Shown: positions 30,986-45,100 of the stretch, piece by piece
Numbering within the stretch: the stretch's first letter is position 1
How the letters are laid out: each line of letters opens with the position of its first letter
Assembly (NCBI RefSeq): GCF_032854445.1
Contig: NC_088302.1
Span: 39,376,191 to 39,440,190, forward strand
DNA from: Liolophura sinensis
Lineage: Eukaryota > Mollusca > Polyplacophora > Chitonida > Chitonidae
Length of the DNA: 64,000 nt
Direction of reading: 5' to 3'
Translations under genes and position numbers: made by a program
Notes under the pieces: model-generated
The model's database searches: none
Told to the model about the DNA's origin: nothing
The model's input: the letters and a program-made list of their open reading frames with translations, nothing else

Positions 30986-31027
30986 AGACGGCGCCAGTGT
31001 AGCATAAATTTGTGTCGGCGAAACATG
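30986..31027 (+). other. Candidate HERC2 5' UTR exon (donor end)
   Basis: The sequence ...cggcgaaacATG/gtgaga looks like a splice donor. A matching acceptor (tttgtattgtacag) ends at 33033, just before the HERC2 start exon. If used, the ATG at 31025 begins a 12-codon upstream ORF ending at TAA 33067-33069. The 5' boundary is unknown and the start given is arbitrary. Confidence 0.35.
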
Positions 31028-31030
31028 GTG

Positions 31031-33033
31031 AGAATGGTTGACTTCGTCAAACTGATTTATCAGATCTTAATTACGTAATTCTTTGGCGTAGCACCATCAG
31101 GTGTGCAAAACATATGTAAGATTTAAGAAAATCGCAAATTAGTTTAGAAGTTAAGGAGGCATGATACGAAACATGTACGTAATTATGTTTCGACCATTCG
31201 CAACGAATGACCAATTTTCCGGATCAGGAACATGTTCTCAAGCCGGTCTCCCCCAAAAAACAGTTGGAAAATCGGTTATGTCCTTTCACCTGTTTGTATG
31301 CCGTTGAGTCATCCCAGAGGCCTCAATGTGCCATTGCAATATCTTGGATTTTAGTTGTTACTAATAGACCAACAGGCGCTTTTCAATCAGTGTAACATCC
31401 TGGTATATCTAGATGAACTGAGTGTGCTATTTCAGTATTCTCACAGTTATTCTGTAAGACGACCCAGAAGCTAAGTAACGACCACGTTACCACATGATCA
31501 GCGGAAAAAAAAAGTGCCTGCCTAATGTTAATAATGACAAAGGAAAATGCTCATTTTTGAATTACTGTCATTGATGATGTGTTCATTGAATTTGTATAAT
31601 GTTTAGCTGTCAAGATTGTCTGAGTATTTCTTTAGAGTTTACGTGATGCATTTTTGTACAACCAGGGATTACTGGTCACTGAGCGAGTAGTAATCGTGGG
31701 CCTTTTTGCCTATGCTTCAGGATGGGATGGCCATTTAGTTTTGCACATGCTACGGCAACATGTGATCTCCAACTTCCGGACTGTCTTACAGAGTCGAAAC
31801 ACTGTGGTCCACCCAAGAAACAGAGCTACAGCTCTTCTTTTTTATAGATGGAGAGCTACCATGAGAAAGCTTAGACATTAGGTGGCTCTAGCCCAATCTA
31901 AATCTAATTTGTATAACAATATGGCGTCTGGTTTGATTTGGAGAGGGGGTACCTCAATTGGAGGAGAAGCATTAGCAGTCTATGGAAGTTGTGATCAGTA
32001 ACTACACATTCAAAGGCGGCCCAAGACATGAGGTCGCATTAGGTGCGAGAACTTTTGGTATCAAACGACATGCCATTTTGTCGACAGCCATTTTGAAAAG
32101 CCAAGTGACTTACTGTTCTGACTATGAAATTACCCTGATAACAGCGATATTTTCATGTCCCTCTTAGTGCACAATTTCATTCGTTATAATTAAATTAGGA
32201 AGGGCATAAAAACAAACTTCTGTTTTGAGTGCGGATAATTTTGGATGACATAAGCATGAACCTTCTTGAAACTGGTTCCATTGCATTGGCATGTGGCAAT
32301 CAAATGTGAGGCTAGTTTTTTTTAACAGACAGGGATGGATTCCGTGTTACTGTGCTTGGCATCCATCTGTGTGGTCCTAGTATCGCATTGTCATGCCATA
32401 ATAATTGTACTGTTCATATCCTATAACCCTGTAGCATAGTACATGTATAGGCTAAGTTCCTTCCCAGTACTATATCCAATATGTCTGATGGCAATGCTGC
32501 TTAGATCAGTGAACTGCAAAGTTGCAGAAGAACCATTAGTCATGTTTTATTTTCTTTACATGATAACTGCTCTGAATTACTGACAAGGAATTTGGTTTTC
32601 TCTGCAGAAGGTTAATCAAATTAATTTGACCGATCGCCGCTGTCAATCAAAATAATACAACTGAGTATAACTGCCTGTCAAAATACTACATCAGCAAAGA
32701 CAGCAAATAAAAAAGTGACACTGCCATAGCATTGAACATAACTGTATCTGCCAAGGGTTTTTTTACATTAATATTTCATAGCCTATGTTAAAACACTCAC
32801 ATATGTTTTTCACTAGTATCCATGATTCATTTGCATGATCTAGATAGTATGTCATGTCAGCTAAACCATGCCCTTACGTTGAATGATATGTGACCTACAT
32901 ATGACCTACATACTTTATTTCAGACAACTGAAAGTCACTCTACTGTCAAAGATATTAATCTGGAGTGTCGTAGGGTAACACCATTTTTAGCTCATACAGT
33001 ACTTGATTCAGATTGTCTGTTTGTATTGTACAG
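31031..33033 (+). other. Probable HERC2 5' UTR intron; no gene seen
   Basis: Short ORFs at 31654-31881 and 31982-32167 have no similarity I recognise and no supporting splice or start context. No SINE copies were found. The interval is consistent with an intron between a non-coding first exon and the start exon. Confidence 0.45.
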
Positions 33034-33078
33034 ATTTCACACTATGTACTAGAGGGGCTGCCACAGTAACAGCACAGA

Positions 33079-33153
33079 ATGACGTGGTCAGCAGAATCCA
33101 GACTGAGGCCACAGGTACGCCTGGACGCCAAATGGCTAAAGACTGACCTTCAG
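33079..33153 (+). CDS. HERC2 coding exon 1, start codon
   Basis: ATG at 33079 is preceded in frame by TAA at 33067-33069, has A at -3, and encodes [20 protein letters not shown] then KTDLQ before a gtgagc donor in phase 0. [12 protein letters not shown] matches the N-terminus of human HERC2 closely. The exon probably begins at 33034 after a tacag acceptor. Confidence 0.92.
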
Positions 33154-36100
33154 GTGAGCAACAGCCTAGATAATAAATATTGTACTGTGCATATTAGCTG
33201 ATTTTTGTTTACAGATTGAGACTGATTAATAAATTTATTAATACCACATACATATATATGAACATGTGTATGTCAGTATGTACATGTGCTGGGTAGGTCT
33301 TTGAAGAAAAGTCAGACAGTTTATTTATTTGATCGTGGTTAACGGCAGACTCAAGAATTTTTCTTGTACGCATTGCAGTGGTGGTCAGTTTTATAAGGTT
33401 GAGGAAACCTGAAGTTGAAGCCATAAACCATTGACCTTCAGCAAATTAGTGACAATCTTTTCCACATGTGTGAAGGATTTTTTTTTTTTTTTTTTTTTTT
33501 GATTGGTGTTTTACGCCGTACTCAAGAATATTTCACTTATACGACGACGACCAGCATTATGGTGGGTGGAAACCGGGCACAGCCCGGGGGAAACCCATGA
33601 CCATCCGCAGGTTGCTGGCAGACCTTCCCACTTACGGCCGGAGAGGAAGCCAGCATGAGCTGGACTTGAACTCACAGCGACTGCATTGGTGAGAGGCTCC
33701 TGGCTCATTATGCTGCGCTTAAAGTTTACAAGAACATTAATAGAATGCTACCCCCAAAAATTAAATGGGGTAAAGTAGGAAATTTGCAGTTGTAAGCACA
33801 GTTTTAAAGAGGGAAGTAGTGGAAAATTCTCTGTCTTGCAACCTATAGTGAAATAATGAAATCTGTAATTATGAAGCCCATATTTCATTTGAAACCGATT
33901 TTTGTTAAGCTCCAGAGTTGTCCAAAGTTGTTGAGGTGTCCTTTCTTCTTTTCATCAGAAGAAAAAAAAACAGGTTCTTCTGCACCCAAGGAAACTTGGC
34001 TGTACAGTACCTTAGTTTTAAGAATTATGATATAAATCTATATCTGAAACTTTATATGCAACTGTTTCATGGTACACATTTATTGATAAGGTGTTGTCAA
34101 GATAATACTTTAAACCATCGTTCTACATGAAGATGTCGGATGACCCCATTTGGTGTCTTACTGTTCTCTCCAAATTTGAGAGATTTTGGAGATACATGTA
34201 TGACATTGTTAGAACACCTGATCGCATTCAGTTTATACTAAGCCCATTTAAATCTTTGCTAAATATACATGTATTTATACCTTGTAAATTAAACCCTTGT
34301 AATACCTGATACTTCAAATTTGTTCAAACAGAGGGTATAAATCTTGATAGTTGACCCGATGTTAATCTTCTGTGACTGGCAGCCACATGATGGCATTGTT
34401 TTGAAATACATTTGTACATTTGGTAATATGACTAAGAAGTAATTCCAAATCAACATGCAGTTCCAAGAAAGCAAATACTCTTGTTTGCATTTGTAATACA
34501 TGTTGTTTGAAGGATGCATAAAATGTTTTATTTATGTTCCTTAATATCTGGTTTTTATTTCTTAATATGGAGTTAAGAAGTTGTAACATAAAGTACAAAA
34601 AAAGTTCTTGGGGCGATAAAATAGCCAATAAATCACAGTTTTTCTAAGGCCCCAGCACTCTGGCAACTGAGTATCCTGCAGTCATGATATCTATGATGAC
34701 ATAACTTCTAGTGGGAACACATGTACTTCTGTTGTCAACACTTAACAGTACATGTACATTGCATACACTCAGTACTGAACTTCTGTCCATCTGGTACATG
34801 TACTTCAGAAAAATCGAGCATGAAGTTACTACTTGAAATCCACTGTCCAATCTAAGATATGGTTTTGTGTTAACCAATTGGGAGTGCACATGTTTTAGGT
34901 ACTGTATCTTGCAGAATTTATTAGGTTTCCAAACCCCACCTGGACATTGATTTATTTATTTATTTGATTGGTGTTTTACGCCATACTCAAGAACATTTCA
35001 CTTATGCAGTGACAACCAGCAAAATAGTGGGAGGAAGCCGGGCAGAGCTTGGGAAAACCCACAACCATCCGCACATCGCTGGCAGACCACGTGGATATTG
35101 ATGTCATGTCACTGACTACCATAGCATAGAGTAACCTAGAATACCTTATCAGTGGAATCAGCAGAAAAAGACTTGTTTTGATATTCCCTGTTTGGTTATA
35201 CACACAAAGGATGCAGGGTGCACCTGTAGCCCAGAAGAGAAGCTGATACGTGTGTAAACTTGCGTCATCAGCCTCACAGAAAACAGCCCCCTGAGCTCCA
35301 GGCTTCATTACTGGCATTTGGAGAAGTGGTTTGGAAGTTTGCCAATTTCTATCACATTCTGACATTATTCTCACAGACTTAGGTGTCTGTACCAGGTAGA
35401 AAGGAAACTCGATATATATTTATACCAGATATACGTTCATTTTGTTCATATTTGTGCCAAGTGGTTTTCAACATCTTCGGTATATTTAGAGAGATAGTTG
35501 TTAAAGGGGAATAACTCCTTATAGCATGTTTGTGATGGGATTTTTGTTGTGCTCAGCAATTTCACCAAATGGTAAAAACTGCCATTTCTTGTACAGAAAG
35601 TTGCTAAATTGTCTAAAATGTTGCCTTCACAAGTACTACATCCATAGCTCACATATAAGTTTACAGCAAAGGACTATTTATCCATTTGTATTCTGGTTTA
35701 AGTTCTGGAACTTGCCTTTGTTTAGTCTGAGAAAAGAGTATCTGGATATGTAAACACTGAAATATGTTTTCATTCATTTTTATGTCTTTATTTATGTTTT
35801 TCCTTCATCCTAAAAAATGTCATTACCCGTAGCTACCATTGCATTTTCAATTAGATAAAAATAGAGAAAACAAGCAGGTGTAGTATTCCAGGTCCTAACT
35901 GTGAAAAAAAAATGTGTTAGTGCTTTTGGCAATATTTCAGTTATACCTTTGGCCTCACCCTAACTTATGGATGGAGCACCAGGGCTCTTGATTAGCTGGC
36001 CTCAAACCTCACACCAAGAACACACCTCCCTCAAACCCTTTCTTAGTGTAGCCTGGGAACTTGTTGGTAGATAGCACTTGTATGAGGCCTGACGCTGGGC

Positions 36101-39100
36101 TGGCAGGCTGGGTGAGGAACTGACTAGGGCAGCAGTGAGGCAAGAGGGCAGAGTGTGGACGGTACAACCCCAAACCAACCTCCTAGCTTAGCACAGGTAA
36201 CAGCACAGGTGTGTTATGTTGTTGGCTACATTCTTTGACCTGATATCCATCAGAACATGTTGTCAGTCAGGTTTACATGCCCTTTACAGCCTGATGATGC
36301 CACAGGGCAGAGTGCACAGATCTGTGTCTTAGTAACATATGCGTGTATATAGTCTGTTGATGGTGGGCTAGTAGTAGCTCAGTGTTATAAGCCACGGTGT
36401 TATTTTGGAAAATAAGGTTAACTACAGGTGAACTTTATGTTAGGGTTTCGGAAGTTTATAGAGTACTAATAATGCATGGATTGTCTGAAGGAGCTATGGT
36501 TATGTCATCATCTGAGAGAGATAGACATGTCTGGGCTGGGGAAACCATTGCCCCCCAGCGTGGGGGATCTGAGAGTTTAGATATGACACTGATGATAAAG
36601 CGGAGATGACTATTGCCAGTTTCCTGAAGAATGCACCGATTGTCTTAACAGCTCGAATGACTGAAGCTCTGGAAGTAGTGGATATCATGGGATGGGGTGA
36701 TAACCATGGGTGGTAGATGTGACTCAAAAGTGGCTGGAGAAAGCTGTGGTATGGACAGTGGCAGTGCTGAGACTGGACACAAGTCATGTTCATGTACATG
36801 TTCACATGTTGACTTTGCAATATATCGGTTGGGTTGGTACCCTTTTCTAAAGTACCGAAGAGATCAGACATTATGAACAGTTTTTATGAAGTGTACGGTC
36901 AGTTTAGTGTTGATGCCCAAAACACTCCATCTTCTTTGTTCAGAATTGTATATTCTGACCCGTGTATTTCTCAGTGCAATGCAGTCTATTCCAAGACCTA
37001 TTTTTTTCTCTGCACAGCAGACTTTGAGCTGTACCTTATCAAAGCAAAAAGTTTTGATTTACTGCAAGAAACAACGAATGTTTGCCGGTGGTAGAACACA
37101 TTCATTACTTTAGGAGTTTCAAGTGACATGTGGCTGACCATGCGTTTGTATCTTTGTGCAGCAAGAACATTGGATTTATGATGACTTTCTGAAGGTTTCC
37201 TTGTGGCCATGCCATTGATAATGCTTTCCAGTATAAAATTGTAGATAGCAGAGGATGATAAGGCTTGTTGTACCGTGAGTAATGTCTACTAGAAACTAAC
37301 TCTACATCCATGTACACATGCCTATATTGTTAGCAGGAGCAAAATACCTGTAGTAGAGAAAAGTGTTCACATATGGATGCAGTGATGTACCAACATCATA
37401 TCTCTGATGCTCTCTTCAAGGTCTTAACAGATGGCCTGTATTTGTCCAGCTGACCCTAATAAGACCTGACTATTGAGTGAAAAAAAGGAAGACGAGAATA
37501 GGTCTTCCAGGTCACTCTGGACCAGGTAGGCCACATGGTTAAGTATCTGCTCTACCCACATGGCTGCTGTGCCATACTGAATCTATCTGACAGGTGCTTC
37601 CTGCTCTGTTGTGTGCTTACCATAAAGTAAGGTTTATACTTGTTTTTCATGCAACATTGGTGCCCATGTGCCGGGGACACCAAAGTTCAGTGTAGCAAGC
37701 CAGTGCTTCTTACTTTTTTGTTTGCCCATTAATTTGATGTTGATACTGAGAGAACAGTTGAGCCATCAGCATTAAACTTAGAAGGAAGCCCATAGCAGAT
37801 ACCAAACCATATCTGAAAGAACAAGCTACTGTGGTTTTATGAGGAACTGGGCCTTTAGTATACGTGAAGGAAACCCTAACAAAAAGAGTGAAATCTTTTG
37901 TTCAGAAGGCGTTACAGTGAATATCACTATTAACTGAAAAATCTTCAAGAAACAAAATCTTGCCTGATCATTGATGAGACATGTTAACATTCCTTTATCT
38001 ATATAATATGTAATCATGCAGGTGTGACATCAAAAAGGCAATTTTCCTGCAAGATCTAAAACAATTGAGAGTATTGGCTCTCTTGTCACTGTATATCAGA
38101 TAATTGGTAAGGATATTCATGATATAACTTTGGTTATAAAGCAAGTGGAAGTGGCAAAAATTTTATTTCCATTTGATGCTGTTTCACCTTGCAACTCCTT
38201 ACCATTTAGCCCTTCTTTTCAAATGCAAAAGCTCTTAAAGTGACATTCAAACACATGTACATGTATGGCTGTGCTACCAACTGGCCCCTGAAAAGTGATG
38301 TCTGATATATAATTGTATTGTATATTCAGTCAGGTCAGTCCAGGGTGCTTTCTAGAAAGCAGGTTTACAAAGATTTTTATAGCTATCAGATTAACAGCCT
38401 ACAGTGTGAATGAATTTCTGCTCGAGTTTGTTGACTTTGTTTCCACATTGTTTTGCTGCCCTCAGCTGTACTCATTTGTCTTATCCATTCAGCATTAATG
38501 GAGCGTCTGTGTCAATTCATGCTGCAGAATACTGACACATCACAGCCATCCTCTCAGTCGTGTGCCAATGTGAATGTGTGCCAATAACCTGTTAAAGTGG
38601 AGTGGATGTCGCCACACAAGTTATTTCTGCTGTATCCACAAACCCTACATTATAACACTTCCGAACTGCTTTTTGTACACTTCACTGTGCGCAGAAAGAC
38701 AAACTAATCTTCACTACAGCAGATGAACCAGCCATGCTATTGCTCCATCACAACTTTTGAAATTTTTGGAAACATTTCATTCACGTGAACTCAGGTATGA
38801 TCTCTTTAGTACAAAGCTGCAAACTGTGACACTTTTTGTGCACATGTATCTACCGTAATGTGATACTGTAGGGTTTCATCTGTTAATGTATCTTGTGTTT
38901 GTATTTCAGTTGGCATTTACACGAGAGGGGCTGAGTTCCTTGTGGAATGAGCTGGTCAAGGATGTGGAGATTGCAGCCAACACCAACGATGGACTTGTAA
39001 ATAGTGCGGGGGTTCTTGCCAAGAAAGGTAGGTCTCGTACAACGGCCAAACTTATACATGTAGTAGACAGATACAGCCTTAAATCGTTAGCAGGTGGTGA

Positions 39101-42100
39101 TGTTTGAGACTAATGATGAGGAATTTTTCTCTTGGGATAAGTGAAAAATACCCAGAAGCAAACGTTTTTAGTACACAATGCTTATTATGAACAGTTTTGA
39201 TTAAAAGTAGTCAAATTTTAGATTCCGTATCATTTTCCTGCACATATATCTATGAATTGATACAAATAGCGAAAAAAGAATTCTACATTGCACACCATAT
39301 ATTTACTCAAAGTAGTCTTATTTTTTATATATACATGTACATGTAATCAAACGTTGGTATAGATTGTGCAGTGTATGTGTTAATGTCAGTATAGTAACAA
39401 ACCTGATTGCCGCCCAGTACTGTTTTAGAAGCTACATGTGTGCTATTGCTAGAAGCCAAAAGCCTGGTTAATTGCAGAGCCTGGTTAATTTCTCAGCCAG
39501 TTTTCTACTTTAGATTTATTGGTTTCTTGTTACTGTAAAAACATATGATGAGTTGCACAAGTGTAAATTGCCTATTACAGCTGAGGTTATTAGTGTACAG
39601 GGTGTTTGGTCAGTATCAGACAGAAGTCATTATTTCACTGATTGTTTAAACTACGTGTGTATGTCGTCTTTGGTTTCTCCATTTTAGTGGCTGTTTTTCA
39701 GTTCTTTGCTTGAGTTCATTCTTACAGGTAGTTATAATTTATCCATGCTATTCACATGGAAGTCATGCGCAAGAGGCATTATAGTTTCCAAATACAAACA
39801 GATGATCCGGCTGTATGTGGGAAGGTCTGTCACCAACCTGCGGATGGTCGTGGGTTTCCCCCGGGCTCTGTCCATTGTCCACCGACCATAATGCTGGCCA
39901 CCGTCATATAAGTGAAATATTCCTGAGTACGGCGTAAAACAACAATCAAATAAATAAATAAACAAACAGATGAAGACTACAGAGGTCACTTTCACAAAAC
40001 CTTGTAAATCATTTTTTCATAACTTTTCTCCTAAATGACATTGCCTTATGGTAGTATAACACAGATAATGTCTTTTATGAAAAAACTCACAAGAAATGTG
40101 GCTTACAAAGTCTGGTGAAAGTGGCCAAAGAGTAACAAGGTGACTAGTGACATAGTACTTTAAAATAATAACCAAAAGCGTGTGTAAATTTGTTAAAGAT
40201 TTGTGGATTAATACTTGCACTTCGTTTATTGGTTGGGTGCTTTTTTCATTTTGCTTAAACATTTTACATTTAGCATTTTACATTTAGCATTTTACATTTA
40301 ACGGTGAACGTTTCATTACATTTATTTTAAGAAATCTTGTAAATGTCCTTGGTAATCACATGATCTGGATGTGATTTAGAAGGATAGTCTGTAAGAGCTC
40401 TGGGATATTTGACCTCAAATTCTTCCATGACTAAGTTATTTGTGCCTAATATTGAAATTCTAGTGATCTCAGAATCATGTTTTGGGGTTAATTTGTTGGG
40501 GGCATTAGTGCAAAATGACATTCATTGGAAACCCTCAAAAGCTTCAGCTCCAATAAATGTTTTCAAAAATTTAGATCAGTTTTGAGAGCATTTACAGTTG
40601 TGACCAAAATATGTTTTTTTTTTTTTGCCTTCTTTTAAAAAAAGTTTAGAAATGTCCTTTTTATCACGTGCTCTGGATGTGCTTTAGATGGATTTTATAA
40701 AAGTTATGTTTAAATGTACATGTTTGGCCTGTACTCTGAGCTGTATTTTATCAGAGAAATACTTGAACACCAGTCAATAATGTTTCGCATATATATATAT
40801 ATATTAAATATGTAGAAAAGCTGTGATATAAGGTACGAAAATCAATAAAAGGAGAACAGAACAGGGTTTAAATTGTTGAATAGTTAGACAATTTGATTCT
40901 GAGGTAGAATGTAAAATTGATGTAATACATTCAGTGAGAATGCTGAATGCTTTAATGTAATTATGTTTGTCCTTTAGCCAGCATACGCTTTCAGGTTCTG
41001 TTTTTAAAATAGGAGTGTTTGACACATGTACATGTTGGAGAGATCTGAAACATTTGGCAGTCCCATGAGAATGTGGTATATATTAAAGGGTTTTACAATA
41101 TGGGATTGGCTATTAGTGCGTCAGTAAAACTTTTTATGTGCATATGAACGAATTGGGAAACTTTGTATAGTGCAATGTTGGGCCATGGGCAAGATAACAA
41201 ACCTAAGAAATGAACTGGAGATACTGTTATTTTACCTCAAGTTTAGCATTTTTCAAGTGACACATTTAGCTTGATTTTGATTGATTCATCTACCTTATAG
41301 TGTTCTGTTTTGTTTTTGTTTTTTTGTTTTTTTGGTTTTTTTTGTGAAGTTTGATTCATTTCTTATCAGAAGAACTTGGCATCAGAGTTATCATTTAAAT
41401 TCCTCTATGTGCTTCTGAAAGTGCACTTTACATACGAAAACTGTACATGTTCGTGAAATACAGTAAGTGTTTGAGATTGTGGCCATTTTGGTTGAAAATA
41501 TGAGTGCATAGAGACTCCCATTTAAAACGTCAGAGGTTTCGTATGATTAATTATTGTCATTTCATTGTGCCTTTTATGGCATATTATCCTGTACAGACAA
41601 GGTACACTTTCATGAAACATTGTACAAAGATTTTTCTCTGCGATAATAGGCTGTCATCTTTGCTATAGCCCATAAAGTGGCTTCAGTAACTTACACATAT
41701 GTAAATTTTTTTTATAAAGGATGCATCTCTGCAACAATGTTTGTGTGTTTATGGCCCCAGATCCATGATTTTATCACATGCACTGGTTTTTAATGTTTTT
41801 ATGCACTGAGTCTGTGATAATGTTGAGACTTACATGTTGGCCATAGATCAAGAAAACCTGTGATAAAGAATGCACAAATAGATGTAAGTGGACACAATAT
41901 GTGTTTAATAACTGTGGCAAGAGCATGAGGACAGAAATCTCGCCACTGGGGATTCAGTCAGTTTGGAACATGGAGAAGATGGATGGGAATGTGTTGAGAG
42001 CATTTGTTATTTAACTGAGGCCTGTTTTTTCTGCGGATGGCCTATGATGTCAGAGACGGCGTTAAGTTTCCAGAAAACAAGTGTGTGAGAAGACTGCCTG

Positions 42101-45100
42101 GAAATATTTGTTCTGCAGATTACACCTACACTATTTCCTCAAACTTTTTATGTTTTTAGATTGATATTATAGACCAAATTGCATTGATTGGATTGGCCTA
42201 TTTCAGAGCTTTGCAAAAAGTGTAACTTTACTACTATACACAGAAAGAGCATGAATAAACACCTTGCAAAAATGCAAAAAGGTTGAAGAACTACAGTACA
42301 TGTAGGCTCAACCAGTTGTGCGTAAACTGCAGGGATTCTGCTTAAAATGTGGTGGCCTGTTGTGACCTGTTGTGACCTTGGGATAAAATATACAAAAACG
42401 GAAAACAGGAAAAGATCCAGAAAGTTTATGGTTTAAGTTCATCTAGGTGCAGAAGATTTTCTTATTGCTTTATCAAAGGAAGGTGGCTGAATGCATCTGT
42501 ACAGCTCACCTTGTTCTCGTGATATTATGTAGCTCAATCTTTAGCTCTAAGGCCAAGTTCCTCATCTGGAAATTAAGCTTGCTCAGAGTTTTGTCAGTGT
42601 TTACAAATAATACAGACAACCATTAGAGGCCATCCAGCGGTAATAAGGCTGGTCTTTCATGGTCTCAGTTTACCCAGTTACCTCCATCTCTGTGGGGAGG
42701 TGTGTGTAGAGTAGGCCCGTTATCTTCACTGTGTCACTGTCGGATATTAACCAACCAGAGGAAGTTTACAAGTAACAGTTAAACCCAAAGTAACAGTTGG
42801 CTCTTTGTCATTATTTTAGAGGGTGTCAGATTACCAAAGATCATGGCATTAGTTTATTACAGAAGAAACATTCAAATTGAATCAACATTACACATATATT
42901 GTTAAAATGTGTGTAAGTAAGACGCCTAGTGTTTTAGCCCAAAAGCCTTCAGTAACATGTTGTGTTGATGGATGTGTTTTTGTTTTCTGAGCAAATCCAT
43001 GGCAATTCTATCAGCAGTGACTGCATTTGCACCTGACACTATTCAGGGTGTAAAGCATTTATTCTGTTTCAGATTTTCACTTAGATTTGGTGACTACAAT
43101 TACACCTATGCTACACATGTGTCAAAGGTATTAAATCTTTCCTGTTCTTAGGAAATGCGCACATTAACTTATAATCACATGTGGTAAATGACCTAGAGCT
43201 TCAGTTGCCCAAAAAGAGTATTTTAAGAGGCAAATAAATGTCATAACGTAGTACTTTGAATGGTTAAACTTTCATGTACTTTTTTTTCTATTAGGATATC
43301 ATCCTGCCTTCCAAACAAACCACAGAATGCTTTTCTTAGCTTAATAGAGCTCTTACAGTTGGACAAAATGAGCAACTTAGTCTTAGGAAGTATGAAAAAA
43401 AAAAATCATTTGCAAAATATAAACAAAAATGTGTATATCCCCCTAAAATTTAGATCATTTACTCACTTTTTTGGTTTAGAGAACAAATAAATGTATATTC
43501 GAATTCAGTTGAGTTAGAACATGATAATCATGACTAATAGTGGTGATTGCTAGATTGACACTAGATACACATGTCTAAGGATTCTCTGCAGCCAGTCCAC
43601 CTCTGGTTCATGAACTGATAGTGAATGGTGTCTAAAAAGTTAGTAGCTCGTACATAAAAGCTGACCTTTGGTGACTGGATCTGCCAGGTCTTGTTACAAT
43701 TAACTGCTTTGTCTGTATGCGTGTCAGGGTGTGGCTGATCATGTGGACTGTAGATCATTTGTCATTTCCTCATGGTTCAGGGACAGAAGGGATCCTGAAG
43801 ATAGCCTATCGGAAGCTCTGCCAGTCAAGATAACCCATAGACTACAATAAACCTAGTGTTGTACAGAAGCTGTCTCTCCTGGCTTCTCACTGTAGCCAGA
43901 CTCCACCCTTTATGAGTTGTGTTATTCTGGTCCCTCCAAGAGGTACTTTAAGAGGATGTTTTATGTCTAGGGTTACATGAGCCAGTACTTATTCTGAGCT
44001 TTCCTTCATGACTTCCCTCCAGTTTTCCACCCCGAGTGCTTCCTGATGTCCAGGACCATGTACTTCATCTCCGCCTATAGATCATTGTTACTGGTAGTGA
44101 TTACAGTGTGAACTTCTTGTAACTCATGTGTTCGCCCTGGCAAGCAGATTGGTGGATAGGATATAGCAATGTGAGATGCTCTATAATAGAATCCTGTTAT
44201 TTTTGACATTAATCTGCTAGAATTATACAGGGTGTCCCAGAAGTCGTGCACCATCCTGATTTTCATTTTTTTTTTCTGTGTTTCAGATTTAATACTGATT
44301 TAAATTTTTTTTTTCTCTCTTTCAGAGGTAATAAACTACCCTGTATAAATGACACATGTGTGACGCTTATATTGCATCCCTTAAAAATTACTTTAAAATG
44401 TATTAAACAGTTGAAGGTGCACGTACACTGTAGCATGCTTTAATTAAATTCAGTTAGTGTCATGGAAATACCAAAATACATGTAGCAAGAAAAGTAAACA
44501 TTTTACCTATGTGAGATTTGATGATTGAAGGAAATTTTGTGGCCGAGTGGTTAACATGCTGGCGCCGCAGTGTGTCTGGGGAGCCTCTCACCAATGCAAG
44601 CACTGTGACATCATCAGATGTACGTGTGGATGGTTGCCGCTTTTCCTTAGGTTTTCCGCTTTTTCCTTAGATCTTCCGCTTTTTCCACCCACTATAATTC
44701 TATATAATGAACATTATAACTACAACAACCCTCATTATGCCAACAACCGTAATTTGTTGGCTTTTAATTTAGTTCAGACTACTAACATCGTCAAGAAACC
44801 TAAAATTACTCTGATCCTATACAGTTTATTCATTCATGAATGTTTAATGCTCTTCTCAGAAATAATTAGTACATGTACTTGTATAAGCTATCTGGCCAAG
44901 GTGGTTAGCATGCAGGCGTGGCACAATGACCCAAGATCACCGTTGCGATTGCTGTGAGTTCAAGTCCAGCTCATGCTGGCTTCCTACAGCTGGTTGTGGG
45001 TTTTCACTGAGCTCGGCCCGGTTTCCTCCCACCATGATGCTGGCCGTCGCCGTACAAGTGAAATGTTCTTGAGTATGGTATAAAACACCAATCAAACTTA

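Larger units (their letters stand above)
30650..31030. promoter_or_regulatory. Putative bidirectional promoter
   Basis: This is the interval between the SH3D19-like start codon and the first candidate HERC2 splice donor. It has more G+C and CpG than the neighbouring introns (tgtcggcgaaac, gacggcgccagtg) and no repeats. The head-to-head gene order implies that both transcripts start here; no TATA box is evident. Confidence 0.5.
33154..38909 (+). other. HERC2 intron 1 (5.8 kb)
   Basis: The intron contains SINE copies at 33322-33420 (very diverged), 33479-33719 and 34951-35093. No other gene was recognised. ORFs in 34-37.3 kb are short and overlap on both strands without conserved motifs. Confidence 0.65.

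Noticed and set aside
31025-31027. ATG at 31025 as the HERC2 start codon
   Set aside because: After splicing to 33034 its frame meets TAA at 33067; the ATG at 33079 matches the conserved N-terminus.
31654-31881. 75-codon ORF upstream of HERC2
   Set aside because: No recognisable similarity, no splice or promoter support, and its length is within chance for this composition.
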